Shown: positions 8,810 to 18,139 of the stretch, one piece after another
How the letters are laid out: each line of letters starts with the position of its first letter
Numbering within the stretch: position 1 is the stretch's first letter
NCBI RefSeq assembly: GCF_014838825.1
Contig: NZ_JACYMO010000001.1
Coordinates: 1,268,981 to 1,332,980 of the forward strand
Source: Erwinia persicina
GTDB lineage: Bacteria > Pseudomonadota > Gammaproteobacteria > Enterobacterales > Enterobacteriaceae
Length of the DNA stretch: 64,000 nucleotides
Direction of reading: 5' to 3'
Position numbers and translations under genes: made by a program
The notes under the pieces: model-generated
What the model was told of the DNA's origin: nothing
What the model saw: the letters and a program-made list of their open reading frames with translations, nothing else
Database searches by the model: none

Positions 8810-9819
8810 CAGTAAAAATACTCCTGCACCAGCTTCTCAGCGGTTTTGACCGCCATCAGTGCCCCGCCAAACCGCACGTTGTCGGCCACTGACCAGAACT
8901 GTAACAGCTCAGGAATGCCGTAATCGTTGCGCACGCTGCCGATGCTGAGATGCGAACTGCCGGAGGCATCCCCCACCTGCGTCGGGAAGTCATCTTCTGC
9001 CGTCAGGTTGATATCATCCACCTGACCCAGCGCATCACGCGCTTCTTCAGCAGAGAGCGGGCGCAGGTTTTCAATGTAAACAATCTGCGCATTGCCGTAG
9101 AACACCGGAGCCTGAATGGTGCTGACCGCAATCGGCAACCCTTCGTCCTGCAGCACTTTGCGGACCTGCTCTACCAGCAGGCGCTCCTGCGCCACGCTGC
9201 CCTCTTTATCCGCCAGCAGCGGCAGGACGTTGAAGGCCAGCTGACGGCCAAAGTAGCCCTCTTCGGCGGGCAGGCCGTTCAGCAGCCGGGCACTCTCACC
9301 CGCCAGGGAGTCCACCGCCGCTTTACCGTGCGAAGAGGCCGCCAGCAGGTTGGTGACCTGCAAACGCCCCAGGCCCGCCTGGTCGATCAGCGGTTTAATG
9401 GCGCACAGCAGCTGGCTGGTCAGGGCATCGGCCACGCTGATAATGTTGCGGTTACGGTAATCTGCCAGTACCTGCGGATTCACCTCCGGCACCACCAGCG
9501 GCACATCCGGTTCCAGCGCAAACAGATCGCTGCTGTCTATCACCAGGCAACCTGAGTTCGCGGCCTCATCGGCATAGCGCGCCGAGGCTTCGCGGCCCGC
9601 GACAAAGAACGCCAGTTGAACCTGTGACCAGTCGAATTCGCTGGCATCGGTCACGCGAACCGACTTACCTTCATAGCGCAGGACTTCGCCCGCGCTGCGC
9701 TCACTTGACAGCGCATACAGCTCACCAACCGGGAACTGGCGTTCCGCCAGCAATTCCAGTAAAGCTCCCCCTACTGCGCCTGTCGCACCTAAGATTGCGA
9801 TATTCCAGCCGTCAGACAT
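8809..9819 (-). CDS. usg: Usg, aspartate-semialdehyde dehydrogenase-like protein
   Basis: Usg resembles aspartate-semialdehyde dehydrogenase but has no proven reaction. The 336 residues begin with the Rossmann loop GATGAVGG (11-18) and contain the substrate-domain segment [14 protein letters not shown]. At the place where true dehydrogenases carry the catalytic Cys in an NCST-type motif, this protein reads ADALTSQ, so the classical thioester chemistry looks impossible; E. coli Usg is similar. It lies between pdxB and truA as in E. coli. Confidence 0.93.
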   Translation of the reverse strand: MSDGWNIAILGATGAVGGALLELLAERQFPVGELYALSSERSAGEVLRYEGKSVRVTDASEFDWSQVQLAFFVAGREASARYADEAANSGCLVIDSSDLFALEPDVPLVVPEVNPQVLADYRNRNIISVADALTSQLLCAIKPLIDQAGLGRLQVTNLLAASSHGKAAVDSLAGESARLLNGLPAEEGYFGRQLAFNVLPLLADKEGSVAQERLLVEQVRKVLQDEGLPIAVSTIQAPVFYGNAQIVYIENLRPLSAEEARDALGQVDDINLTAEDDFPTQVGDASGSSHLSIGSVRNDYGIPELLQFWSVADNVRFGGALMAVKTAEKLVQEYFY

Positions 9820-9844
9820 GTTGGTTTACTCCAGACAATGACAC

Positions 9845-9880
9845 AAAAATAGAAGGCGGTCGCATAACCGCCTGAAAATT
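9845..9880 (-). terminator. Terminator between pdxB and usg
   Basis: An AGGCGGT/ACCGCCT stem (9854-9860, 9867-9873) with a 6-base loop is followed on the minus strand by TCTATTTTT. It would end pdxB transcription and leaves room for little else before usg. Confidence 0.6.
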
Positions 9881-9890
9881 AGGAAAATAC

Positions 9891-11018
9891 TTAAAGGCCG
9901 GTGGCGTTAAAGCCCAGCCTGTTCAGCAACGCGACGGTGTCGGCGTTATCACATTCAACCCGCAGCGAAGACCATTCGCGCCGCTCCTGATAATGCTTGC
10001 GCAGCCGGTCAAATTCACCCGGGATTGCCGCCACATGCCGCAGCGGCGCATCATCGCGGCGCACATCATACACCAGATGCACCAGACGTTTCAGCGTTGC
10101 CTGATCCAGTTCACCGCGCAGCGTGATACGGCCGAATTCCGGGGCGGGCAGCAGCGTCTCCAGCGCCACCTGCTGTGGCTGACCAATAAACTGTGTCCAG
10201 GCCTCAAACACCTGCGTGGTGCCGCGTGCTTTTCCTTCCAGGGTGTACCCGGCGATATGGGCGGTGGCGATATCAACCTTTTTCAGCAGCGGCAGCGACA
10301 GGTCCGGCTCCGGCTCCCAGACGTCCAGCACCACGCTGAGATCGTCACGCTGGCCCAGTACCGTCAGCAGTGCGGCATTATCTACTACCGGGCCACGGCA
10401 GGCGTTGATCAGAATGGAACCCGGCTTCAGCGCCCGCAGCAGCTTCTCATCGGCCATATGCCAGGTCTGGTAAGGGCCCTGCTTAAACAGCGGGGTGTGG
10501 AAGGTGAGAATATCCGCTTCCGCGACCAGCTCTGCCAGCGGCAGGAACGTCCCCGTGTCACCGCGATCGGCACGCGGCGGATCGCACAGCAGCGTGCGGA
10601 TCCCCAGTGCCTCAAGCCGCGCCTGCAGGCGGCTACCGACGTTGCCCACACCGACGATGCCCACCGTACGGTCGGTTAACAGGAAACCGTCTCGTTCAGC
10701 CAGCAGCAGCAGTGAGGAGAAAACATACTCGACAACGGCAATGGCATTGCAGCCGGGGGCCGCCGAAAAGGCGATACCCTGCTGGTTCAGCCAGGCCTCG
10801 TCAATATGATCCGTCCCTGCCGTGGCGGTGCCGACGAATTTCACCGGCTTGCCGTTAAGCAACTCCGCATTCACTTTAGTGACCGATCGCACCATCAGCC
10901 CGTCGGCATCGTCCAGGGCCGCCTGGGGGATCGGACGCCCCGGCACGGCCACCACGTCGCCGGTGCGGCTGAACAGTTCACGGGCGTAGGGCATATTTTC
11001 ATCAACGAGGATTTTCAC
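9891..11018 (-). CDS. pdxB: 4-phosphoerythronate dehydrogenase PdxB
   Basis: PdxB oxidises 4-phosphoerythronate in the pathway to pyridoxal 5'-phosphate. From the GTG at 11018 the product has 375 residues and begins [13 protein letters not shown] like E. coli PdxB; the frame is open 21 codons further upstream without homology. It shows the NAD-binding motif GVGNVG (residues 123-128), the catalytic Arg region [11 protein letters not shown], and the His region [13 protein letters not shown]. The C-terminal dimerisation domain ends in LGFNATGL. Confidence 0.97.
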   Translation of the reverse strand: MKILVDENMPYARELFSRTGDVVAVPGRPIPQAALDDADGLMVRSVTKVNAELLNGKPVKFVGTATAGTDHIDEAWLNQQGIAFSAAPGCNAIAVVEYVFSSLLLLAERDGFLLTDRTVGIVGVGNVGSRLQARLEALGIRTLLCDPPRADRGDTGTFLPLAELVAEADILTFHTPLFKQGPYQTWHMADEKLLRALKPGSILINACRGPVVDNAALLTVLGQRDDLSVVLDVWEPEPDLSLPLLKKVDIATAHIAGYTLEGKARGTTQVFEAWTQFIGQPQQVALETLLPAPEFGRITLRGELDQATLKRLVHLVYDVRRDDAPLRHVAAIPGEFDRLRKHYQERREWSSLRVECDNADTVALLNRLGFNATGL

Positions 11019-11083
11019 AGTCGGTTTCCAGTTGGTTCGGTGAGGGGGTATATTCTGCCACAAAGCGACGAACAGGGGCATCC

Positions 11084-12475
11084 TCAGCGCACGGAAGGAA
11101 CCGGGGTGAAAGCAATCCCGACCTGCAGACCGCCGAGGGTGGGACTCTGTGACAGCCGCGCCTGGCTACCGTGCCAGCGGGCGATATCTTTTACCAGGGC
11201 CAGCCCCAGTCCGGTTCCCGCCACCTGGCTGCCGTGTTCCAGCCGGTAAAAGGGTTGCAGCACCTGCTGGCGCTCCGACTCCGCGATCCCCGGCCCGCTG
11301 TCCTCAATATGCAGCACGCCCTGAATAACGCTGGCGGTGATCATGCCGCCTTCCGGGGTATATTTGATGGCATTATCCAGCAGGTTAGCGCAGAGCTCCG
11401 TCAGTAACAGCACATCCCCGCGCACCTGGCAGTGCTCGTCCCCTTCGTAGCCAAGATCAATCTGCCTGCTGCGCGCCTGCGGATAGCGCAGCAGGCAGGC
11501 TTCGCGCACCAGCTCCGCCAGGTCGAGAGTGGCCATCGGCTGATTCTGCTGCATGGCTTTAATGCGCGACAGCTGCAGTAACCGGTCGGTGAGCATAATC
11601 GTGTCGTCCAGGGTGTGGCGCATCCCCTGCAAACTCTCCTGCCAGACGGCGGGGTTCTGGCTGTTCAGCGCGACGCTGACCTGGGTTTTCAGGATCGTCA
11701 GCGGCGTTCTTAACTGATGTGAGGCGTCGGCGCTGAAACGCTGCTGTCGCGCCACCATCGCCCTCAGTCGCTCAATATAACGGTTGACTGCCACCATCAG
11801 TGGCTGGATTTCCGACCAGGGCAGCACCGCCGGGAGGGGGGTCAGATCGCCCGGGTCACGGAGCAGCATGACCCCGGACAGGCGACGCAGCGGACGCAGA
11901 ACCTTGTGCAGCACCCAGCTCGCCAGCAGCAGAGTGATGAGCACCAGCGCCCCCTGACTCAAAATGGCGTTATACAGCAGCCCACTGGCAAAGTCCCGGC
12001 GCGAGGTCAGCGTTTCCGCCACCAGCACCTGCGCCATTCCCTGCACATTCTCTTCATTCACCGGCTGCCACAGGGCAGCGACCCGGATAGGCAGCCCGTT
12101 GTAGTCGGCATAGTAAAAATGGACCAGTGCCGGATAATTACGCGACAGTGGGGTATTTTTTGGCAAGGGCGGCAGATCGTCATAGCCGGAGAGGGTTTTG
12201 CCCTCAGGTGAGATCACCTGATAGTACAGCTGGTCGTTCATATTGCGCTCAAAACTGTCGAGCACCACCCAGGGCACGTCCACTTCCAGATGCCCCTGAT
12301 GCACGCGGATGCGCTCGGCCACGGTGCGGGCCGATGCCAGCAGCGAACGGTCGTAAGCCTGATTGGCCGCCTGTAAGGCGCTGGCGTAATGAGTATAAAC
12401 CGACAGCGCCCAGAGGGTCAGCAGAGGCAGACCCAGCCAGAGCAGCAGATGTGCGCGCAGGGAAGCCAGTTTCAT
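11084..12475 (-). CDS. tctE: Sensor histidine kinase TctE
   Basis: TctE is the membrane sensor of the tricarboxylate uptake system. In 463 residues it has a first transmembrane segment near residues 10-28, a periplasmic sensor region to about 165, a second helix near 173-190, a HAMP-like stretch, and a HisKA domain with the phospho-acceptor His253 (SHQLRTPL). The HATPase domain has the N box (LLDNAIKYT) and the G1/G2 boxes ([14 protein letters not shown]). Its start overlaps the tctD stop by four bases. Confidence 0.94.
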   Translation of the reverse strand: MKLASLRAHLLLWLGLPLLTLWALSVYTHYASALQAANQAYDRSLLASARTVAERIRVHQGHLEVDVPWVVLDSFERNMNDQLYYQVISPEGKTLSGYDDLPPLPKNTPLSRNYPALVHFYYADYNGLPIRVAALWQPVNEENVQGMAQVLVAETLTSRRDFASGLLYNAILSQGALVLITLLLASWVLHKVLRPLRRLSGVMLLRDPGDLTPLPAVLPWSEIQPLMVAVNRYIERLRAMVARQQRFSADASHQLRTPLTILKTQVSVALNSQNPAVWQESLQGMRHTLDDTIMLTDRLLQLSRIKAMQQNQPMATLDLAELVREACLLRYPQARSRQIDLGYEGDEHCQVRGDVLLLTELCANLLDNAIKYTPEGGMITASVIQGVLHIEDSGPGIAESERQQVLQPFYRLEHGSQVAGTGLGLALVKDIARWHGSQARLSQSPTLGGLQVGIAFTPVPSVR

Positions 12476-13137
12476 ACATGATGCTCAAGGCTGTATCCCA
12501 GCCCGCGCAGCGTCACAATCGAGACATTACTGCCCGACAGCTTTTTCCGCACGCGGTGAACGTAAAGCTCAATACTCTCCAGGCTGGCCTCATCCGCCAG
12601 GGTAAAGGTCTGCTCGTAAAGCTGCTGCCGCGATACCGGCCTGCCGCGTCGCTGCATCAGCGTGATCAGCACGCTGCTTTCACGTGGCGTCAGCGCCAGC
12701 GGCCGGTGTTGCAGTTCAAAATACCCTTCATTGTGAAACACCAGTTCCCCGAAGGTCTGTGCCTCCCTGACCTGCCCCTGGCTACGGCGCAACAGCGCGC
12801 GGATGCGCGCCTCCAGCTCCTCCAGTTCAAACGGTTTACTCAGATAATCATCCGCCCCCTGATTCAGCCCGCGTACCCGATCCGTCAGCTCATTGCGCGC
12901 CGTCAGCAGCAGGACGGGCATGGTCTGCCCGCGCTTGCGCAGGCGGCCCAGCAGCTCCAGGCCGTTGAGCCGCGGCAGAGAAATATCTAACAGCACCAGT
13001 TCATAGTGCTCGGTTTGCAGCAGATGATCGGCGGCGACACCATCCGCCATCCAGTCCACAGCAAAACCCGCCTGGGTCAGAGCCTTCTGCAGCCAGCAGG
13101 CCAGTTCCGCCGTATCTTCCACCAGTAAGAGACGCAT
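12472..13137 (-). CDS. tctD: OmpR-type response regulator TctD
   Basis: TctD is the DNA-binding partner of TctE and activates tctCBA in Salmonella. It has 221 residues: a receiver domain with the acidic pocket (VEDTAE), phospho-acceptor Asp51 (LLDISLP) and Lys in LSKPFELEEL, then an OmpR/PhoB winged helix ending in VHRVRKKLSGSNVSIVTLRGLGYSLE. It is divergent from tctC. Two 11-base direct repeats lie in the shared promoter region, as expected for an OmpR-type regulator. Confidence 0.95.
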   Translation of the reverse strand: MRLLLVEDTAELACWLQKALTQAGFAVDWMADGVAADHLLQTEHYELVLLDISLPRLNGLELLGRLRKRGQTMPVLLLTARNELTDRVRGLNQGADDYLSKPFELEELEARIRALLRRSQGQVREAQTFGELVFHNEGYFELQHRPLALTPRESSVLITLMQRRGRPVSRQQLYEQTFTLADEASLESIELYVHRVRKKLSGSNVSIVTLRGLGYSLEHHV

Positions 13138-13166
13138 ATCACACCCTGTTATCTTTTTCCGTTGGC

Positions 13167-13208
13167 TGAAAGGTAAATGAAAGGTTACTAAGTTAACAAT
13201 TTAACAAC
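13167..13208 (+). promoter_or_regulatory. Candidate TctD operator between tctD and tctC
   Basis: TGAAAGGTAAA (13167-13177) is followed directly by TGAAAGGTTAC (13178-13188), an 11-base tandem repeat with 9 of 11 positions identical. A second, 8-base tandem (TTAACAAT, TTAACAAC) lies at 13193-13208. OmpR-family regulators bind direct repeats of this spacing. The link to TctD rests on position. Confidence 0.5.
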
Positions 13209-13257
13209 CCCATTTTTTGGGAGGGCTCACAAACTGAATGATAAGAAGGGAGCAGTG

Positions 13258-14238
13258 ATGAAAATAATGATCCGCACCACTTTAGCCAGCGCCCTGCTGA
13301 TGCTGACCACCCCGACCGTCTTTGCCGCTGAGGCCCCTTCCCGCACCGAGTGCATCGCTCCGGCGAAGCCTGGCGGCGGTTTCGATCTGACCTGTAAGCT
13401 GTTGCAGGTTACGCTGCAGGGCACCCAGCAGATTAAAACGCCAATGCGCGTCACCTACATGCCCGGTGGCGTTGGAGCCGTGGCCTATAACGCCATTGTG
13501 GCGCAGCGGCCAGCCGAACCCGGCACGGTCGTGGCCTTCTCCGGTGGTTCGCTGCTGAATCTGTCTCAGGGGAAATTTGGCCGTTATTCCGTCGACGACG
13601 TGAAGTGGCTGGCGGCGGTAGGCACGGACTACGGCATGGTGGCGGTACGCAGTGATTCACCGTACAAAAATCTCGGGGACCTGCTGAAAGCCATGAAGGA
13701 CGATCCGAACAAAGTGGTAATCGGCGCGGGGGCGTCTATCGGCAGCCAGGACTGGATGAAAACCGCCCTGCTGGCCCGCGATGCTGGTATTGACCCACGT
13801 AAGATGCGCTATGTCGCCTTTGAAGGCGGCGGCGAGCCAGTCACCGCACTGTTAGGCAACCATATCCAGGTGGTCTCCGGCGATATCAGTGAAATGGTGC
13901 CCCACTTACAGGCGGGTAAGCTGCGCGTGCTGGCGGTGATGGCCGATAAACGCCTGCCGGGCGTGCTGGCCGACGTGCCCACCGCCAAAGAGCAGGGAGT
14001 GAATGTGGTCTGGCCAATCATTCGCGGCTTCTACCTCGGGCCGAAAGTGACCGATGCCGAATACCAGTGGTGGGAGGATGCCTTCAGAAAAATGTCCCAG
14101 ACCGACGAATTTAAACATCAGCGCGATTTGCGCGGCCTGTTTGAATTCAATCTGTTCGGTAAAGAGCTGGACAGTTACGTGAAGCAGCAGGTGGCTGACT
14201 ATCGCGAGAAGGCCAAATCCTTCGGCCTGGCGAAATAA
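13258..14238 (+). CDS. tctC: Tricarboxylate-binding periplasmic protein TctC
   Basis: TctC is the extracytoplasmic binding protein of the TTT-family tricarboxylate (citrate) transporter TctCBA. The product has 326 residues with a signal peptide (residues 1-23, ending VFA). The mature sequence follows Salmonella TctC closely, including TECIAPAKPGGGFDLTCK and MRVTYMPGGVGAVAYNAI. I choose the ATG at 13258 over the GTG three bases earlier because GGGAG stands at the right distance. It heads the operon tctC-tctB-tctA. Confidence 0.96.
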   Translation: MKIMIRTTLASALLMLTTPTVFAAEAPSRTECIAPAKPGGGFDLTCKLLQVTLQGTQQIKTPMRVTYMPGGVGAVAYNAIVAQRPAEPGTVVAFSGGSLLNLSQGKFGRYSVDDVKWLAAVGTDYGMVAVRSDSPYKNLGDLLKAMKDDPNKVVIGAGASIGSQDWMKTALLARDAGIDPRKMRYVAFEGGGEPVTALLGNHIQVVSGDISEMVPHLQAGKLRVLAVMADKRLPGVLADVPTAKEQGVNVVWPIIRGFYLGPKVTDAEYQWWEDAFRKMSQTDEFKHQRDLRGLFEFNLFGKELDSYVKQQVADYREKAKSFGLAK

Positions 14239-14249
14239 GGGAGGCGACC

Positions 14250-14681
14250 ATGAGCGATCGTATTTTTGCCAGCGTCTGGCTGCTGCTGTGTATCGGCGGC
14301 CTGGTGATCGCCTGGGGCATCCAGAGCGAATACAGCTACGAGCCCGTGGGGCCGCGTCCTTTCCCGATGATTATTCTCGGGCTGATGGCGCTATGCGCTT
14401 TCTGTCTTCTCCTGCGTAAACCCGACGCGATCCACTGGCCTGCCCGGGGCACCCTGAAGCGCCTGCTGCTGCTGATGGTCAGCCTCGGACTGTATGGGGC
14501 GCTGTTTGAAAGCCTCGGATTCCCGCTGTCAACGACGTTACTGACCTTCGCCATCGGGCTGCTGTTCGGTGCCACCTGGTGGGCAGCCGCGTTATCGGGC
14601 GTGGTGATGGGCATCACGCTGTTCTACGCCTTCGATCGCCTGCTTGAAGTGACCTTACCGCTCGGCACCTGGTTGAGCTAA
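14250..14681 (+). CDS. tctB: Tricarboxylate transporter small membrane subunit TctB
   Basis: TctB is the poorly conserved small membrane subunit of the TTT transporter. The 143 residues contain four hydrophobic segments (near residues 8-22, 35-50, 70-85 and 90-125). It carries the PVGPRPFPMII signature after the first helix. It sits between tctC and tctA, with gaps of 11 bases on either side. Confidence 0.93.
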   Translation: MSDRIFASVWLLLCIGGLVIAWGIQSEYSYEPVGPRPFPMIILGLMALCAFCLLLRKPDAIHWPARGTLKRLLLLMVSLGLYGALFESLGFPLSTTLLTFAIGLLFGATWWAAALSGVVMGITLFYAFDRLLEVTLPLGTWLS

Positions 14682-14692
14682 CGGAGAATAAA

Positions 14693-16204
14693 ATGGATAC
14701 CTGGTCCTTTCTGATGCAGGGATTTGCCGTCGCCATGACGCCGGAAAACCTGCTGATCGCCTTAATCGGCTGCTTTATCGGTACCATCGTCGGCCTGCTG
14801 CCCGGGCTGGGCCCGATCAACGGCGTGGCCATTCTGATGCCGCTGGCCTTTGCCCTGCACCTGCCGGCAGAGTCCGCCCTGATCCTGCTGGCTACGGTCT
14901 ACATCGGTTGCGAGTACGGCGGCCGCATCTCCTCGATCCTGCTCAACGTGCCGGGGGATGCCGGAGCCATCATGACGGCGCTGGATGGGTATCCGATGGC
15001 GCAGCAGGGACGGGCCGGCGTGGCGCTGTCCATCTCCGCGGTCAGCTCTTTTATCGGTTCAACCATTGCCATTGTCGGGATCATTCTGTTCGCGCCGATC
15101 CTCGCCAACTGGTCGCTGGCCTTTGGTCCGGCGGAGTACTTTGCGCTGATGGTGTTCGCCATAGCCTGCCTTGGCAGCATGATGAGCCAGAACCCTCTGA
15201 AATCCTTCCTCTCTGCGCTGATTGGCCTGAGCATGGCCACGGTGGGGGTAGATGCCAACACCGGGGTTTACCGCTTCACCTTTGACAGCGTACATCTCTC
15301 CGACGGCATTCAGTTCGTGGTGGTGGTCATTGGCCTGTTCTCGGTCAGTGAGATCCTGCTGATGCTGGAATCCACCAGCGGCGGGCAGAAAGTGGTGCGC
15401 GCCAGCGGCCGGATGCTGTTCAATATGAAAGAGGCCGCACAGTGTACAGGGGCCACCCTGCGCTCCTCGCTGATCGGCTTCTTTGTGGGCGTACTGCCGG
15501 GTGCCGGTGCGACCATTGCCAGCGCCATCGCCTATATGAGTGAGAAAAAAATCGCCGGCGGTGAGACCTTCGGCAAAGGGGATATTCGCGGAGTGGCCGC
15601 GCCAGAGGCCGCCAACAATGCTTCGGCCTGCGGCTCCTTTATTCCGATGCTGACGCTGGGTATTCCGGGGTCCGGTACCACGGCGGTCATGGTCGGTGCG
15701 CTGACGCTGTATAACATCACTCCCGGACCGGCCATGTTTACCGAACAGCCGGATATCGTCTGGGGGCTGATTGCCGCACTGCTGATCGGCAACGTGATGC
15801 TGCTGATCATGAACATCCCGATGATCAATATCTTTGCCCGCATGCTGACCATCCCGCTGTGGTTCCTGGTCCCGGCCATTGCCGCGATCTCGGCGGTGGG
15901 CGTCTATGCCGTCCACAGCACCACCTTCGATCTGCTGCTGATGGTGGGACTGGGGATATTCGGCTATATCCTGCGCAAAATGGATTTCCCCATGTCGCCG
16001 CTGATCCTGGGATTTGTGCTCGGGGGGATGCTGGAGCAGAACCTCCGTCGGGCGCTGTCCATCAGTAATGGCAATCTGCCGATCCTCTGGGAAAGCCTGA
16101 TCTGTAAGCTGCTGCTGGTACTGGCCGTCGGCGTTCTGGTCGTGCCACCCATCTGGAAACGCTGGCGACGTCAGCGTCTGCAGGCGCGCAGCGATCTGTC
16201 ATAA
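14693..16204 (+). CDS. tctA: Tricarboxylate transporter large membrane subunit TctA
   Basis: TctA is the main channel-forming subunit of the sodium-coupled tricarboxylate transporter. It has 503 residues and about twelve membrane segments. The two family signature regions are present: IGTIVGLLPGLGPINGVAIL near residue 30-50 and FFVGVLPGAGATIASAIAY near the middle, plus the conserved LGIPGSGTTAVMVGAL. It ends the operon, which is closed by a strong terminator. Confidence 0.96.
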   Translation: MDTWSFLMQGFAVAMTPENLLIALIGCFIGTIVGLLPGLGPINGVAILMPLAFALHLPAESALILLATVYIGCEYGGRISSILLNVPGDAGAIMTALDGYPMAQQGRAGVALSISAVSSFIGSTIAIVGIILFAPILANWSLAFGPAEYFALMVFAIACLGSMMSQNPLKSFLSALIGLSMATVGVDANTGVYRFTFDSVHLSDGIQFVVVVIGLFSVSEILLMLESTSGGQKVVRASGRMLFNMKEAAQCTGATLRSSLIGFFVGVLPGAGATIASAIAYMSEKKIAGGETFGKGDIRGVAAPEAANNASACGSFIPMLTLGIPGSGTTAVMVGALTLYNITPGPAMFTEQPDIVWGLIAALLIGNVMLLIMNIPMINIFARMLTIPLWFLVPAIAAISAVGVYAVHSTTFDLLLMVGLGIFGYILRKMDFPMSPLILGFVLGGMLEQNLRRALSISNGNLPILWESLICKLLLVLAVGVLVVPPIWKRWRRQRLQARSDLS

Positions 16205-16222
16205 CCGGGTGAATAACCGCAC

Positions 16223-16252
16223 AGGGCGGCCCTTCAGGGCCGCCCTTTTTTA
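16223..16252 (+). terminator. Terminator of tctCBA
   Basis: A perfect 10-bp stem (AGGGCGGCCC/GGGCCGCCCT) with loop TTCA is followed by six T residues. It lies 19 bases after the tctA stop, between convergent genes. Confidence 0.88.
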
Positions 16253-16255
16253 TGC

Positions 16256-17053
16256 TCATCCCGCGCTGCGGTGACGGTAGCGCTCCGGCGTGGTGCCCGA
16301 CTGCTGCTGAAACATCACAATCAGCGCTGAAGCCGAACTGTAGCCCAGATCCAGCGCCACGTCCTGCACGCTTTTTCCCTGTTCCAGCAGGGAAATGGCA
16401 TGCAGAAACCGCAGGCGCTGCCGCCACTCGCTAAACGACATCCCCAGCTGTGACTGACAGCGCCGGGACAGCGTACGCTCGGTGGTGTAGACGCGTTTTG
16501 CCCACTGCGCCAGCGTGGTGTTATCCCCCGGGTTCTGTTCCAGCGCCAGCAGCACCGGCGACAGCATCTTATCCGGCGTGGAGGGCAGATAACTTTGCTG
16601 ACTTTCCGCCGTCCGTAGCTGGTCGAGCAGCACCTCGCACAAACGCTGGTCCTGCTCTGTCTGCGGCACCAGCAGCTGCCGTCGGGCACACTCTTCAATA
16701 ATCGCATGAACCACCGGGCTGACGCGCAGCAGACAGGCGCGGTCAGGTAATCCGGCACAGGCTTCTGCCGCAATATTCAGCGTGCGAAAGTGTGCCTGCT
16801 TATGGTTGTAGCTGGCGTGCTGCTGGCCCGGCGGCACCCAGATAGGCAGATTCGGCGGGGTCAGCAGACGCTCCCCTTCCACCTGCATCTCCAGCACATT
16901 GCATTTGACAAAGATCACCTGCCCCCAGCGATGCCGGTGAGGAAGGTACTCCGTGCGGGCATTGGCCTGTTCGTAGCGGAAGAAAAGCCTGAGCTGTTCT
17001 GCATCCGCCGGGGCGCTATAGGTGAGTTGCTGGATCATCTTGTCCGGTTCCAT
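16256..17053 (-). CDS. AraC family transcriptional regulator, cupin sensor (NimR-like)
   Basis: The 265-residue protein has an N-terminal cupin-type sensor domain (HRHRWGQVIFV, LPIWVPPGQQHASY) and a C-terminal AraC helix-turn-helix pair ending in SSASALIVMFQQQSGTTPERYR. Its build resembles E. coli NimR (YeaM), which controls the adjacent exporter gene nimT. Here too a transporter gene is transcribed divergently 84 bases away, so control of that gene is likely. A second possible start (residue 6, at 17038) has a better ribosome binding site. The inducer is unknown. Confidence 0.82.
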   Translation of the reverse strand: MEPDKMIQQLTYSAPADAEQLRLFFRYEQANARTEYLPHRHRWGQVIFVKCNVLEMQVEGERLLTPPNLPIWVPPGQQHASYNHKQAHFRTLNIAAEACAGLPDRACLLRVSPVVHAIIEECARRQLLVPQTEQDQRLCEVLLDQLRTAESQQSYLPSTPDKMLSPVLLALEQNPGDNTTLAQWAKRVYTTERTLSRRCQSQLGMSFSEWRQRLRFLHAISLLEQGKSVQDVALDLGYSSASALIVMFQQQSGTTPERYRHRSAG

Positions 17054-17137
17054 GGTACTTTTGTCTTATTATCGTTATCTGTATTAAATGTGACAAGCTT
17101 ACACTACTCCGCTAACGGATTAATAAAGAGAAAAGTG

Positions 17138-18013
17138 ATGAGTTTTATGTTTCCCCTGCTGGCGGTGCTGATCTGGTCGGTTAACGCCATTGTCAGCAAA
17201 ATGTCGGCTGCCGCGATCGATCCGGCGGCGATCTCCTTTTACCGCTGGCTGCTGGCGCTGCTGGTGCTGACCCCCTTTGCCCTGCCCGGCGTCTGGCGTC
17301 ACCGCCAGCAGATCGCCCGGTCGTGGTGGAAACTGCTGGTGCTGGGCCTGCTCGGCATGGTGCTGTACCAGAGCCTGGCCTACTATGCGGCGCACAGCGT
17401 CAGCGCCCTGTTTATGGGCATTCTGAACGCGCTGATCCCGTTGCTGACCGTGCTGTTAAGTGTGGTGGTGATGCGGCTGGCCCCGACGGTCGGCATCCTG
17501 CTGGGCAGCCTGCTCTCGTTCTGCGGCCTGGTCTGGCTGGTCAGTGCCGGGCATCCGGCGCAGCTGCTGTCCCACGGCCTCGGTAAAGGGGAGATGATGA
17601 TGTTTGCCGCTTCGGCTTCTTATGCCCTGTACGGCGTACTGACTAAGCGCTGGGCCATTCCGCTACCCAACTGGCAGAGCCTGTGGGTGCAGATCTTCTT
17701 CGGGGTGCTGTTGCTGACACCTAACTTTTTGATGGCACCGGACGTGTCACTGAATGCGCAGAATATTCCATTAGTCCTGTTTGCTGCCATCCCGGCGTCG
17801 GTGATCGCCCCCTTCCTGTGGATCCAGGGCGTCATGAGGATGGGGGCCAGCACCGCCAGTATCTTTATGAACCTGGTGCCCATTTTCACCGCGATTATTG
17901 CTGTCACCTTTCTGCATGAATCGCTGCACAGCTACCACTTTATTGGCGGAGGGATCACGCTGGCAGGGGTGATCCTCGCCCAGCGACTCCGTATTCCCCT
18001 CTCGCGGCAATAA
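17138..18013 (+). CDS. EamA/DMT family transporter
   Basis: This is a ten-helix drug/metabolite exporter family (EamA) protein of 291 residues. Two EamA repeats are visible, the first starting FPLLAVLIWSVNAIVSKM and the second after GKGEMMMFAASASYALYGVL. The true start is the ATG at 17138 (MSFMFPLL), which begins right at the first helix; the open frame upstream overlaps the divergent regulator and is not coding. The substrate cannot be told from the sequence. Its partner is probably the neighbouring AraC regulator. Confidence 0.88.
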   Translation: MSFMFPLLAVLIWSVNAIVSKMSAAAIDPAAISFYRWLLALLVLTPFALPGVWRHRQQIARSWWKLLVLGLLGMVLYQSLAYYAAHSVSALFMGILNALIPLLTVLLSVVVMRLAPTVGILLGSLLSFCGLVWLVSAGHPAQLLSHGLGKGEMMMFAASASYALYGVLTKRWAIPLPNWQSLWVQIFFGVLLLTPNFLMAPDVSLNAQNIPLVLFAAIPASVIAPFLWIQGVMRMGASTASIFMNLVPIFTAIIAVTFLHESLHSYHFIGGGITLAGVILAQRLRIPLSRQ

Positions 18014-18139
18014 ATATCGCATAAAGGGCCGCGATTGCGCCGTCGGCTCTACCTATCACCGGGCGGGGTTGTTATCATAGCGGATAACTATTCTGCTCCG
18101 GCGCCCCCCGGACGTTGACTTTGACTGAAGGACTTCGCC

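Noticed and set aside
15059-15916. Long minus-strand open frame of 285 codons inside tctA
   Set aside because: Antisense shadow of a conserved membrane gene; its His/Gln/Arg-rich translation has no domain character.
16790-17137. N-terminal extension of the EamA transporter frame
   Set aside because: It overlaps the divergent AraC gene antisense, and the natural start at 17138 begins exactly at the first membrane helix.
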